Assembly: GCA_014526335.1 (NCBI GenBank)
Contig: JACTAT010000037.1
Location: 13,690,100 to 13,754,099, forward strand
DNA: 64,000 nucleotides
Direction of reading: 5' to 3'
From: Chrysaora quinquecirrha
Lineage: Eukaryota; Cnidaria; Scyphozoa; Semaeostomeae; Pelagiidae
In this document: in pieces, positions 24,226 to 35,674 of the stretch
Layout of the letters: every line of letters begins with the position of its first letter
Position numbering within the stretch: position 1 is the first letter of the stretch
The notes under the pieces: generated by a model
What the model was told of the DNA's origin: nothing
The model's database searches: none
Seen by the model: the letters and a program-made list of their open reading frames with translations, nothing else
Made by a program: the position numbers and the translations under genes

Positions 24226-24479
24226 TCTTGCTAAGTGGCTTACTTACTTATTTAATAGCTTACTGTCCAGGCAACTAACTCACCAACTGTAACTAACGAA
24301 CCCACTAACGGAATATGTACAAAAAATTAAGAAACTTACTTCTTTTTCTAGGAGCTGAGCTCAGTTTCTTATAAAAACTGCGTGTATCGAAAGCTTGGTA
24401 GCAAAAAAAAAAAGACAAATGAGTTGAAACTGTTGAAACATTGCCTTTATCATTTTTCTACATGGCAAGTTGCTAATAG

Positions 24480-27255
24480 TCAGATGCAAACGAAATTGCA
24501 ACATTGTGGTTGCTTAACCAATCTGCCTCCACTACAGACCCAGCCAAGATTGTCGCTTCTGGTGTTGCAGATGATGTTGAATTTACATGAAGCAGCAAGT
24601 CGATGAAAAGGGCAAGAGCTGACAACAGATGTTGATGAATGAGAACAGAAACCAAATTGAGTGATGGTTATGTCTCGTTTCAATCTTCCAACGTACAATT
24701 TGGTTAAAGCTGTAAATATAAAGAGCAATGTAAATTTCTTCGAATAGATCAATTCACAAATTGTAGCGCACATCTAATTTCCGTGAATCTTTCTTTAAGC
24801 ATTTAACGATCGTGCATACCCGTGCATAACACCTATACAAGAACTTAAGCGCCTCCCCCAAAAGAATGGAATAGAGATGAAAATATGGCATTGTGCACAC
24901 AGATACTCAAACGGGAAAGGGTCGTTTTTAACGAATTACTAGCTTCAAAAGAATATACTGCAACTTGTTGATTATATGAAAATTATTGCAGTCTTCTGAG
25001 GTAGGTTTCAAGCTGTGCTGACGTGACACTTCGGTAAAAATGTAAAGCTTGTATGGAAAAAGTTTTTATTTCCAAAATTTTAAGTTCCTTGTGGAAGAAA
25101 TAAACATTTACTTCCCACAAAAGATTCCCTGGCCCTTTAGCTCGATTAGATTTCAATCCGATTAGATTGGGCAATATTAAACCACAAACAGAACTCAACG
25201 CTCATAAAAATACGTAAAATAAACGAATTTTCCTCAAAGTTCTCCAGTCTCCAGGAGATTGTAATTTTTGCATCAAGTTATTAAATGACTCAACTTGTCG
25301 GTGAACCCAAATACTAATAATGATTTTTTAATGCAAAAAATGACATGAACGAGAACACACTGGGCTGACCCCAAGAATTGTGGGGTGGGACATGTTTATG
25401 AGGAGAATTAACACTGGTCGAAGAGCAACAACGACGACTAGAGGCGATGTAGTCTAGGTTTAACTTGCATGTTACTATCGATCTGGAAGCCGAGCCGCTG
25501 AAATAATTTCTCGACTACTAATGGGTCACCCTGAATCGCTCAACAACTGAATCTCCCTAGAAAAGGTAGAGAAGCTCGGAAACATTCTCCCAAGAGCGCG
25601 GGCGTTTTGTTCAATGTGGAGTTTCAAGAGAAAACAGGGCCACTTTATAAAAATCAGTGGCAAAGGCTCACTCGTCTAATGGAACCAGGGGACATGCTCC
25701 CGGAAATTTTGAAAATTACTCTATTTTTGAAAATCACTCTAATTGCCATTTCAGGAACCTTGAATTAGAATCCTTCAGCATGTTATCGAGGAAAACTTAT
25801 TTAATTTTTACTTCAAATACGTTTTTTATTTCTATTTGTTAAAATCTCTAAACAACTTAACAACTACTGAAATCGCTTCTTTAATTAAATGTTTCAAAAG
25901 CTATATCGTTATGCATATACCAATTTTGACAAAAAAATTAGAATTCTATCGGCTAAATATATAGCACTGGCGATCACAAAATTGTGATGTAATGATATGT
26001 TGTTATCCTTTTTTTATAATGCTGTATGATGCAAGATATTTCCAACGATATGCTTTTTTTCTCAGATTGGAAAATTTTGGACCTCAATTTGATTATAAGT
26101 AAGGCGACAATAAATATTTTCAATCAGTTTAATAGAGCATTCTCAACAATAATAGACCATCCATGGTAAACAAAACAAAACTAAATTTATATAAGAGAAA
26201 TTAAAAACTGATGTACACAGAACGTTTCGATTCAAACTTGAATCATCCTAATTTGTTTATGTGCAATTTAGAAACCAAATTTCTCTCGTCTTACTTATAA
26301 TCAAATTCATTTCGACCTCAACTTCTCAACTTGCCAGCGACGTCTGCAAGAGAAGCAAGTTGCTGACAGGCTTGAAGCCAGGGGTGCCGCATCCCCCATC
26401 TGCAATAGCTACGACTGTAAAGGTACTTGGAAGGGACCTTTACAGAGTGAGTTCGCGATGAGATAAAACGTAAAATATGACACAAAGATTGAACCAAAGT
26501 TTCAACTGCAGCTCTTCATAAAATCGTCAAATACACTTCATATAAACGGCTTCTCAACTTCGAATTCTACGGCTAATACAACGGCATATATACTCGACAA
26601 TATCACGACTTATAACGGCTAATATTAACGGCAAATATAACAGCAAATAAAAACACGAAACCCGTGAGCGTACGGCAAGATAACGACAAGACACTACCCG
26701 CACAATAAGGGAAGCCAAGTTTAATACAAAGAAAAGTATTGCATCATCTTCCTGCAAGCGGAAATGCTGATTACAGAGGATTAGCTTTAAAATGAAAACA
26801 ATCAAAATGAGGAATTAGCTGTCAGCATAGAGAACTGGCCAACCAGTTGCATAACACGACACTGGTTGTGTTGCAGAGCAAAGATACAATAGCTATGGAG
26901 GAAAATTGAGGGTGGATAGTTTTACCTTTAGCAACATCAGCTTTTATCTTCTCCACATCCTGTTTTGCTTCTTTTATGTCCCTGTTGAATTTGCTTGCCT
27001 AAAAATGATAAGAAGAAAAAACAAATTCGAGTTGACAAATTGATTTCAAACCGCAGTTCTCTCGGTATGGTTTCGTCGTCGTCAGCCTAAAAAATTTTAG
27101 AATATGCTATTTGCTGTTTCTTGCTTCATTATTTCTAACATCTTTTTTATTAGTTTAGTAGTTTCATTAATCTGAAGAATTCAAATCGATAGTTGAAACA
27201 GTGTTATTACGTAAGCAACTGCCAGCAACATTATCAACAGAAGTGCAAGCCTCAT
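24480..27255 (-). CDS. B3: secreted 8-cysteine peptide precursor, variant B'
   Basis: Exons 27211-27255 (signal [15 protein letters not shown]), 26926-26998 (propeptide with IKEAKQD where B2 has MEEAKRD) and 24480-24709 (230 nt, one codon longer than B2), phases 0 and 1, 115 residues. The last exon begins [13 protein letters not shown]. Cysteine spacing is C-x10-C-x8-C-x5-C-x10-C-x10-CC-x3-C, so it combines the A-type loop 3 with the B-type loop 4. The residues before the first cysteine are QFGF, against NLPT in B2. Intron 2 has grown by a MITE and a solo LTR. The leader-intron is enlarged by the hAT element at 27446-28237, and the leader donor is at 28555. All splice sites and cysteines are intact. 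Closest relative in the window is B5. Confidence 0.85.
26088..26313. mobile_element. MITE in intron 2 of B3
   Basis: Flanked by GACCTCAA on both sides (26080-26087 and 26314-26321); units 1 and 2 lack the insert. Subterminal GATTATAAGTAAG (left) and CTTACTTATAATC (right) are inverted, although the right end is 8 bp longer. An 8-bp target duplication suits a hAT-type origin. The right part recurs at 55247-55380 and 59494-59540. Confidence 0.6.
26416..26856. mobile_element. Solo LTR in intron 2 of B3
   Basis: 441 bp starting TGTAAAGG and ending GCATAACA, flanked by the 4-bp duplication CGAC. The matching region of B2 has a single site. TG…CA ends and a short duplication without internal genes fit a solo LTR. 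A copy of the same length sits at the same place in B5. Confidence 0.7.
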
Positions 27256-27445
27256 CTTGGTTATCTAAAAAAAGAAAAGTTGAAATGCAGAGACCAATTT
27301 GCTGTTAAAAATTTATACTGCTTCAAAGGACGAAACTTTCACTTTCGCAATAAACAACTTGACCAAATTCTGAAAGTTTATTATTCTTGCGAAAGAATAT
27401 TCTGTTAAATCTTTACCGGTCAATCTGTATAGCCTACGTGTATAC

Positions 27446-28237
27446 CAGGGCATTTTTTAACAGTGTAACTACTGGGGAACGTTCCCCAGTAGGCCCAATG
27501 CCTTCCCCAGTAGTGAGCGCGAAAATCATACAATTTCCCCAGTAGTCTCTGGGCCCTTGTCAATTCCCACTTACCCACTTGAAAATCAACTAGTAGTTTT
27601 AAGTGTAAATGTCTTTAATTATCTACAGCATATATTTTAGGCATTGGCAGTATTGGTAAAGATATTGTTCGTTTGAGCTTCGTACAAGAACAAGATTTCG
27701 ACTTCCCGATGACGGTACAATGCATTTGTAGTCAATACAGCCGTCAGTAGTGGACGCCCCAAATTCTAAACCACAGACAAGTAGCGTCAGTCGTTTCTGG
27801 ACAAATTTTTTACGTTTCTGGACTATTGCGGGCGTCAGGCGATAACTTCTAAGAGATTCAGTTAAATTTTGGTGAAAATGTATCTTCTGCATCTTCTGTT
27901 TTCTTCAAAAACTGGGCTGCGCAAATTTAATAGAAGAGTCCTGAAATGATCAACAGAGCAACTCTAGCTACCAAATTTTTCAAAATTTTCCGGGGGAGAA
28001 TGCCCCCGGATCGCTCTAGATGCCTGCACCTTCGACGCTCTGGACCCTTCTTTCTGCGGTGCCACTTTCTGCCACCCCCGAAAAGTTCTGTGGATTTGCG
28101 CCCCTGTGCCTTTGCCTTTTTTGTTTTGAGGCAACTGTGAAAATCTTTAAAATGATGTATTTTACTTTCGCTTATTACGCTTTTAGGCCCTTTTTCAAAT
28201 TTTCCCCAGTAGTGAAAATTTCTTAAAAAATGCCCTG
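27446..28237. mobile_element. Non-autonomous hAT element in the leader intron of B3
   Basis: Perfect 8-bp target duplication GTGTATAC (27438-27445 and 28238-28245) and inverted ends CAGGGCATTTTTTAA / TTAAAAAATGCCCTG. The site is uninterrupted in B2. CAGGG ends with 8-bp duplications are the hAT signature. CCCCAGTAGT occurs several times near both ends, as expected for transposase-binding subterminal repeats. No transposase frame is present. Confidence 0.85.
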
Positions 28238-28626
28238 GTGTATACCTTATCTTTCATTTTCGTCTTTTGGAGAAAGGGGTCTACACGTAGGCTACTCAGT
28301 CTGCCGTTGCTATAACAAAAAATTTCAATTGAGTTTTATTCCCAAAAAGTCGTTTCCCGTAAAAAACTTGAAATTTCTTCTCGTTTGGGATGTATATCTC
28401 GAAATTTCGCTTTTTTCAGAGCAGACAGAAATTCTTCTCGAAAAATGTTCTTCCATTCGAATGAATAACAATTTTCCGATACAAATCAAACACTTCTAAA
28501 TTAAACTGTAAAATTTTGAAAAAAAGATGATTCCTTATATAAAAAGAAACTTACCTGAAATAATTGAAGAGCAGAAGAATTCTTTCCAAACTGATTACGA
28601 GAATGTAGCAATAAAATTTGCGCTCG

Positions 28627-28658
28627 TCACTGTAATACTCGCTATAACAGCTATGCAA
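28627..28658 (-). promoter_or_regulatory. Shared upstream box of B3
   Basis: TCACTGTAATACTCGCTATAA then CAGCTATGCAA; one base of the second block differs from other copies (ATACAA to ATGCAA). Confidence 0.45.
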
Positions 28659-28754
28659 GCATGATTTTGGAGCAGCTGTAATATCAAAAGGTATACTTAA
28701 AAGCTTTTTTCATCTTTATTGATATTTTTACAGGAAATAATCATGAAAGCTCTT

Positions 28755-29310
28755 TAAGATGGCCAAGCCTCTTAACTTTAAGAACTTGGGGGTGGGACTT
28801 GATCAAATTTTATCATGGACTTGCCACCCAAACATCCAAAAACATACCAGGAATGTATACCAGGAATGTATAATGTATACCCGACCTTAAACCAATTTTC
28901 AAAAAAAATATACCCGACCTTTTACAATTTCAAACGGCTGCTCTTGTGGTAAAACGTATATTGATGAAAGGAAATAAGCAATAACGAGATGTTTAGAGCA
29001 CCAGCAAGACAGCATCATTGCTGAAGAGTCGAGCTGGTCCGGTACTACAGGAAACCGAACATAATAAAGATTTTCATGGTCTGTCAGCTGGATAAATGCT
29101 AAAGTATCGGTTATTGAACCACTGTTATGGTATCCATGGAAAGTGATGGAAGCGTAGCTAGCGTTAGATATACCAGTGGGCCAGAGCAAGTCGGTCGGAC
29201 GCTACTGGGTTGAGCAAGGATGTTGGTGACTAGGCTCATCATAAGTCATGGAGACCTTTTCTAATGAAATGGGGGAATGATTCAGACGCACTTAATATTT
29301 GATTGAATAA
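28755..29310 (+). mobile_element. Penelope-like GIY-YIG relic, unit 3
   Basis: Plus-strand CSCGKTYIDERK, then a stop and TRCLEHQQDSIIAEESSWS at about 28930-29060. It carries a local duplication of 'CCAGGAATGTATA' near 28850. Near-identical to the copy at 63207 onward. Confidence 0.55.
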
Positions 29311-30236
29311 TTTATGATATATGACTTGGATCTATTTGTTGAAAAGACAACTTCTACGAACATTCGATATCGCTATTTTTGCGAACTTTCATTACTGGAT
29401 TGATAAAGGCACCCGTTAGTGGGTGCTGAAATATCACTTTATTTGCGAACGAAAGATATGAATTCCATAACAATGTTTGTTTTCTTCCTTGTTTTAGCTC
29501 TGACCTAACAAGATGCATGAGATGTCTAGAAGGTTAAACATTGTTTTCTTTGGAATTTTATTTGTCAACTCCGCCATTTCTACCACTGAATTGACACTTT
29601 CTGGCATTTTCTCCCCCAACTCTATACCGGTTTCAGAATCGGCATTATGTGGGGCTTTTTCTGCCAAATCTAAAGCTATGGCCGAACTAAGAAACTTTTG
29701 CGCGCAACATTGTATTTGGCGTGTCTCCCAGGGTGGCTAAACACGCAAGTGACAAGCGAGCAACAAGTCCCCTGAGTTATTTGCATGTCGCGGAGGTTTC
29801 TGTTGTTTCCCAGAAACATTTGCGTGTCTCTTGCTCCAAATTTTATCGCACGCTACAAAGTTTCCTAGGTGGCTAGACTGGGAGACATCTTGGGGACATG
29901 TCACGCCGACAATGTCGCAAGCCATATGTCTCCTAGTTTAGCCAGGCCTTAACGCTTTCAGAATAGGTACTTTTTGGCCATTTCTCTGCCAACTCAACCG
30001 CTTCAAGAATTGGTCCTTTTTGGTATTCTCTGCCGTCCCTAGTTTTCATAACAAAAGGCCAACGTGTTTTAGCAGATACTAAGAAAGAATCGCTTGAAGC
30101 AAGATTTGAAGCAAAGTTTCTAAGCATTCATTTTTATCATCTTTCAAGCAAAAAGGAATTAATGTAGCTAAACGTTTATATTATTCTTTCAGAAATAGTA
30201 TTTTCTTTATCTTATGACAAAGATTCTTTTATCAAG
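29311..30236. other. Spacer downstream of A3
   Basis: No gene is seen. It is the same backbone as 7300-8150, without the short solo LTR of units 2 and 4. It contains the GCACCC…GGGTGC hairpin and the GTCTCC/GGCTAAAC block. Confidence 0.5.
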
Positions 30237-31455
30237 TTATCTTCTGCAAAAGAAATCACAGCATCTTGGTGCCCGAACTAATTTGCTTCCCCTGCAAACA
30301 AAGCCAGAACCTCGAACGTCACAGATTGTGCTGAATTTACAGGTAACGTCAACCAAGTGCTCGGGACATGTCATGATAACATTCGTTGTCTTGACGTCGC
30401 ATGTGGGAAAAGTTTCTACAGTTATATCACGCTTTAACTTTCCAACAAAATACTTCTTCAGAGCTGAAATAAAGAAAGAACGATAGTTAATTCCAGTAGA
30501 TGAAAAAAGCTCGTCTTTGAACATTGATTTATGCTTAGGATTTGTTGTGACATCATAGTATCTTAAGATCTGTAAGAAGTCAATTAGCTGTAATAAGGTT
30601 TCTAGTTCTCCGGGCAGCCAAGGGCACACAGAGACACACTTGATAGCGACCTTGACATTATCTTTCCATTTTCCATTTCATCTGCAGTCAAGTTCCTTCT
30701 TGCAGTCACGCTGCTTGCTGCTTTGCATTGCAAACAGAAAACGTAGGGAATACATCAACATATAGCTACGTGCGAGTACTTTGATCCCGAAGACACATTG
30801 TTCACTTGGTCATTGCAATCGTTTAGCCATGCCTAAATGAGAAGTGTTAGATGAACATACACAATCATTTTTGTGTGACAGGACATCAGACTGAACAATT
30901 GACTGAGGCACAAGTGCACCCAAGTACCCATCGAAATGCACCGATCATGAAAGTAAAGCTGATTCGTTATTGTTCTTTGAACACCAATCAGCTCTGGGGA
31001 TACATTAAAGCGGGAAACCCAAGATAATTAATTGAGAGGCCAAGTGAGTAAATGAACTTTTTCTGCCTACACAGCACCGGCCTGTTGCTTTGATGTGGAC
31101 ACATACAATTTTCTTGAGTTTTTGATGACGTGAGAGTGTCTTTTAAAGAGTTTTCTTTATAAGTAAACAAAAAATGTTTTCAATAGGGTTATGCATGATT
31201 TACCTTGAGCCACACCAGCCTTTATCTTCTCGAATTTCCATGTTGCTACTTTATCCACTCTGTTGAGCTCACTTGCCTTGAAAAACAATAAACATGCAAG
31301 TATAAATGTACTATGGATGTTTCAAGCTACCAAAGATTAATTTCTAAAGAATATTAAAATTGTTTATCACGTAATGTTTACTATAATATGACATAACTCA
31401 CATTTATAACCAAAGCAACTGCCAGTAGGACCACGAATAGAACTAAAATCTTCAT
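30237..31455 (-). CDS. A3: secreted 8-cysteine peptide precursor
   Basis: Exons 31402-31455 (18-codon signal, MKILVLFVVLLAVALVIN), 31204-31276 (73 nt) and 30237-30463 (227 nt), phases 0 and 1, 117 residues. The last exon is almost the same as in A2 (begins ALKKYFVGKLKRD) but ends with APRCC as in A1. The signal exon differs from A1 and A2 at several residues and matches A4; intron 1 is also of the A4 type, with the extra 'TATAATATGACATAA' stretch. A3 is therefore a mosaic of an A4-like 5' half and an A2-like 3' half. Leader donor at 31837. All splice sites, the KR site and eight cysteines are intact. Confidence 0.85.
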
Positions 31456-31920
31456 CTTGTTTATCTAACAAATAAATAAAAACACCGTATGGCAAGAACT
31501 TATATTTGCAATTATATGCAAGGTATGGGCTTCTGTGATGAGCAGAGAGAGTCCACTGAATAGCACAATGCTATTCTAATCTGAGTTCACCCAATCCTTC
31601 CTCACAAGGTGATAAATTTCTCCTTTTGTCTTTTGTCTGGAACTACGGCCAGGTTGGTGCCTTTCTCGCTCTTTGTCGCGATTTTGATCTTTGTTTGAAT
31701 CTAACAATCATATATTGCAAATGAAACGTGTTCATAAACGATCTCAGCGACCACTCTCACTTTGCCTTTATTTAGCTAGTTACAGTTCAGCATGAATTAC
31801 GAGAAAAGATATAAAATGAATTAGTTTCGGTTTTACCTGTGGTAAGAGGCTAACAAATCGATTTGAAACTGATTCCAAGAATAAAAAATCGAACATCAAT
31901 TTGCACTTTTCTGTAATACT

Positions 31921-31943
31921 TCACTGTAATCCAGCTATACAAA
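31921..31943 (-). promoter_or_regulatory. Shared upstream box of A3
   Basis: Same as in A1 and A2: TCACTGTAAT followed by CCAGCTATACAAA, upstream of the leader donor at 31837. Confidence 0.5.
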
Positions 31944-32464
31944 CACGACATCATAGGCTAATTTTTTATTGTACAAATACGACAATGTATCTTACGAAGC
32001 AATAGTAAAGTAAATTACAATACAGTTACTGTATATGCTCTGATAAACGCCCCGGGCGTGTATTTAATTTTCGGGATTTCAAGGGGGTGTTGACGCTTTT
32101 CAAGAAATTTTTCTTACATACAAATTTTTAAGTTTTATTTTCATTGAAAAGTTGCTTAATACACAGAAAATCACAAATATTTATTGGAAGATGTAAGAAG
32201 TACAGCAAAGGACTAAAAAATTAGTTTTTATATATTATATATTAGTTGTTGTATTATGTATTATTAATTGTTATATATATTGTAAACTATATGTAATATA
32301 TAATATTCATATAATTTTTGTTTAATAAGTTACAAACATGATTTTGTTAATTTGTTTTAAGTTCGAACCATTTACTGCACCATTTACTGAAAATGTCTGT
32401 GCTTGGTTTCGCTTCGTCAACAATTTGGCGCTTCATCAATAATTAGCTGCCAATTATCCAGGAA

Positions 32465-33017
32465 GAGGGTCCTGAAGGGGTAAAATGGGAATGGGATTGG
32501 CCTGATTTTGGGCTGGGAAAATGGGATTCGATATACTGGGATTGGGATTTTGTCCACTGGGAATGGGGAACAGAACACAAGATGGGAATGGGATTTGCTT
32601 TTTGCCGTTCTAAAAATACATAAAAATGAATTTTAATAAGTAATTTTCAATGAAAATGTAGCTGTTTTATGCTTCAGATGTAATAAATAACATTCCAAAA
32701 CCTTTCTACGTCTTTACACGCGGAATGGACATACAGTTAATCCCCACATATAAGAAACAACGAAATAAGAACCTTCAGGCTGATTTTTTGGAGAAAACAA
32801 TGGACTAGACAATGGCCTATTGTTCACTAAACAATACCCTGGATAAAAGCTCAAAGGTTCTTATATGCGGGGACTCACTGTATCAGTTCAATGAGAATGT
32901 AGTCTCAACCCCCAGCAGATCACACTGTCGTTGTTGAAAAAAGACATCGACTGGGAATGGGATTTCGAAGAAAAATTGACTGGGAAATGGGATTAGACAC
33001 CCCCCTTCAGGACCCTC
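32465..33017. mobile_element. TIR element with 6-bp target duplication
   Basis: Perfect 16-bp inverted ends GAGGGTCCTGAAGGGG / CCCCTTCAGGACCCTC, flanked by CAGGAA (32459-32464 and 33018-33023); the empty site is seen in units 1 and 2. A 7-bp duplication with shorter ends cannot be excluded. The interior is rich in GGGAATGGGATT motifs and encodes nothing obvious. Superfamily unassigned. Confidence 0.8.
32734..32880. mobile_element. Mariner-type MITE nested in the TIR element
   Basis: 147 bp between TA dinucleotides. The inverted ends start CAGT, then vary for four bases, then read CCCC(A/G)CATATAAGAA. A TA target and CAGT termini fit Tc1/mariner. Confidence 0.75.
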
Positions 33018-34534
33018 CAGGAATGACTAATAGGCGAACCAAAATATTTTTTCCCTCTGGGCATTATATTTTATACAAAAATCAACAAAAAGTTTTTTGC
33101 CACACCCAAATCTATTGATTAGGTGCTAATTGTGAGGCGTGGTTTCAAAAAATGTCCGATTTTGGTCCAAAAGGGAAAAAGTTTTAAAATATGTTGGAAG
33201 ACTTATTTTAGAGCAACTTTCGTGCAAATGAGCTAGGCAAGACTTGATTTGTTAGGCACCAGTCCAGAAAGTTTGAGCTTTCTGTCGCAATTGTAACACC
33301 GTTTTTATATGGGGGGCAAATATGCCCCCCTGCGTGTTTACAGTCATTTTGGACCCCGTGTGGAATAGAGTTAAAGATCAATCCTTGAATTTATTTTCTT
33401 CTAGATGGATTGCTTGAGGAACACTCTAATAAAAGCTCCTTTCGACTAAAGCGGCGGGTGCATTATGGAACAAAAAATACTATCAGGCGCGTCCATAAAA
33501 TCACTGAGAAAGGGGTAGAATATTGAGAATATCCTAGGACCTAGGATTTTAGAAAAAAGGGGTGTTTTTAAGTAAAAATGTCAGTGAATTTTGAAAAAGG
33601 GTATATTTTGGGTTTTCTATAAAAAATTTCTAAGCTAATATTATTTTAATCTCATGATCTTATGATCTTCTATGGCACACCTAACACCTATATAGCAAAG
33701 TATCCAATCTGGCAACTGGAGTTTAAATGTGTAACAGGCTATTAGCCAACATTGACACTAAATCTTAATTATTATGTACATTTATCTATTTAAACGATTC
33801 AAAAATTTCCACTAAACTTCCAAAAAATGCATAACTTTTTTTCATATAAATAAAGAAGTGTTAATAAGTATGGCCTAAGAATTTGATATGTTACAGAAAA
33901 TTGATACAGTAGATAAAGATAATGACACTATTCTGCAGATTAATATAATTTTCTCAATTTTCTGCAAGTATATAGGTATTTTCCTAATTACTTATTATTT
34001 ACAGCTGGCTCTTTCAGCTCAGGTACCTACTGCAGATGCTTTTGAAATAAGGCAAGAGCCCTCATCTGACTCTTGCTCTGCGCTGCGGACACACAACACA
34101 CTAGATATACTAATCCATTCTTGTCAACTCAAGTCAAAAAACCATGCCGGGGCATGCCTGCCCATATTACCAAATAGTATAAAGTAAACAGTATAAACAG
34201 TTGTCAAAGCAAAACATGGAAACAATAGCAAACCTGGCTGATACTGTCATGGTGTCCCTTTACGTGGTACGTTTTCAATTTACTCTACTTTTCAAATTCA
34301 AACAAGTTTTCAGTGTTGAGTGAGCATATGAAGCAGAAGTAGAGAAGACAACTTTGTTGTTGGTGTTTGGTTTCAAATTGAATTGGATTAGAGACTCGTA
34401 TTAGAATTTCAACTGGAGGCAGGTACCATATCACGTGTCACCGAGTCCCGATCATTGGTCCCGATTGCGCAATATGACCATGTCCCGATTGCACAATATA
34501 ACCATGTGAAACTAGTCCTTGGATTTCTTCATTT

Positions 34535-35648
34535 GTGATTGAATGTCCGTCGAAAGTATTTTTTAAGATGTCGAACAAGGATTGTCGTGGCATTACGAGG
34601 GGGCGTTGTAATAACTGCAACGAATGTGATCAATTTCTCTCTGAAAGAGGAACTTTTCTCTGTGCTTATTGTTCCTGTGCTCCTATCAAGCATGATAAGT
34701 GTGTCGACCATATCGACAAGAACGAAGACCAAACACCTGTTCATCAATCAAATTTCATGAACGAAGGTAGTTATGTAATTTTTGTAAGATTATACATATC
34801 CTGATTCACATTATTCACACAACATTTGTTAAATTCTTTTTTTCTACTATATATTTAACTTAATGAAGCTATGTATATCCGGGAATGGAAATGTGAGGAG
34901 AAGCAATTTTTCCCGATTACCTTTAACAAAACAAATAAGGGTTATATATTAATTTATAGAGAAAGACGGCGCGGCAAGCCAGACTACAAACACAAGCCAT
35001 ATTGAGGACCCTGTTTTTTCAAAACTACCTGAAGATTCTATCCCAATAGAATCAAATTCGGCTAGTACTACTAAGAGAGATATTTCTGACACAAATATGA
35101 GAAAAGATAAAGAATATTACGAAGCAGTTCTCGCTAAATTGTACAAAGATGGAATAGCCCCAGCTGAAGCATTTAAACTAAAGGAATGTAATGATGGAAG
35201 AATACAAGTTGTTTGCCGACCTTGTTCAAACGGCGGCAAGGAAAGATTAATTGAAGCCGGTGCAGTGAGTAAAGCATTATCAAATGTGAAGGCACACATT
35301 AAGACACCTAGCCATGCCAGGAAAGTGAAATGTTTTACTCAAAATGCGGAAAAGAGTAAAGAAGACAAACTGGATGAAGAGATAGAAATCACATTCCAAT
35401 CACGCTTTCAGGAAGTCGATGAAAAATATTCCGGGGAATTTGAGTTGCTACAACTTGGTGCCCAACGTGGACAGTGTAGATGTAAGACTTGCAACCAAAC
35501 AATAAGCTTGATGCCTCATCGTGGGAATTATATGCACAACATTGAAGCGCACAAAGCATCTTGCAAATCCACAAGAAGAGCCGATAAAAGAAAGCAAAGT
35601 AGTTTGGAAGGCTTTTTTCAACCAGCTAAAAGATCAAAGCCACAATGA
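34535..35648 (+). CDS. Transposon ORF1: Cys/His-rich protein with C-terminal PIP box
   Basis: Exon 1 starts at 34535 or at the in-frame ATG 34568 and ends at 34766 (GTAGTT donor, phase 1). Exon 2 starts at 34960 after TTTATAG and stays in frame to the TGA at 35646-35648. Exon 1 encodes a cysteine-rich block (CNNCNEC, then CAYCSCAPIKH). Exon 2 encodes two further Cys/His groups: CRPC followed by HIKTPSH, BED-finger-like, and CRCKTC followed by HNIEAH. Near the C-terminus QSSLEGFF (35595-35618) fits the PCNA-interacting motif Qxx(L/I/M)xx(F/Y)(F/Y) exactly and is followed by basic residues (AKRSK). The protein probably binds DNA and may contact the replication clamp. It ends 26 bp before the transposase frame. 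Whether the two are made from one transcript is unknown. Confidence 0.65.
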
Positions 35649-35674
35649 CTGCCCGACCAAAGTAGTGCCAAATT

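Larger units (their letters stand above)
32039..33451. mobile_element. Left part of the 'GATAAACGCCC' element, truncated, unit 3-4 spacer
   Basis: The left TA-flanked end and about 860 bp of the unit 1 copy are present, interrupted by the insertion at 32465-33017. The element then stops at 33451, where the large transposon begins. Its right end and the flank up to the tRNA-derived block (about 385 bp in unit 1) are missing. Confidence 0.6.

Noticed and set aside
27443..28240. CRISPR-like array from repeated CCCCAGTAGT motifs
   Set aside because: Spacing is irregular, motifs are in both orientations and lie inside a hAT element; this is an animal genome.
33888..34187. 99-codon frame in the left part of the 6.6-kb transposon
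   Set aside because: AT-rich, no motif, separated from ORF1 by stops and without splice signals that would join them.
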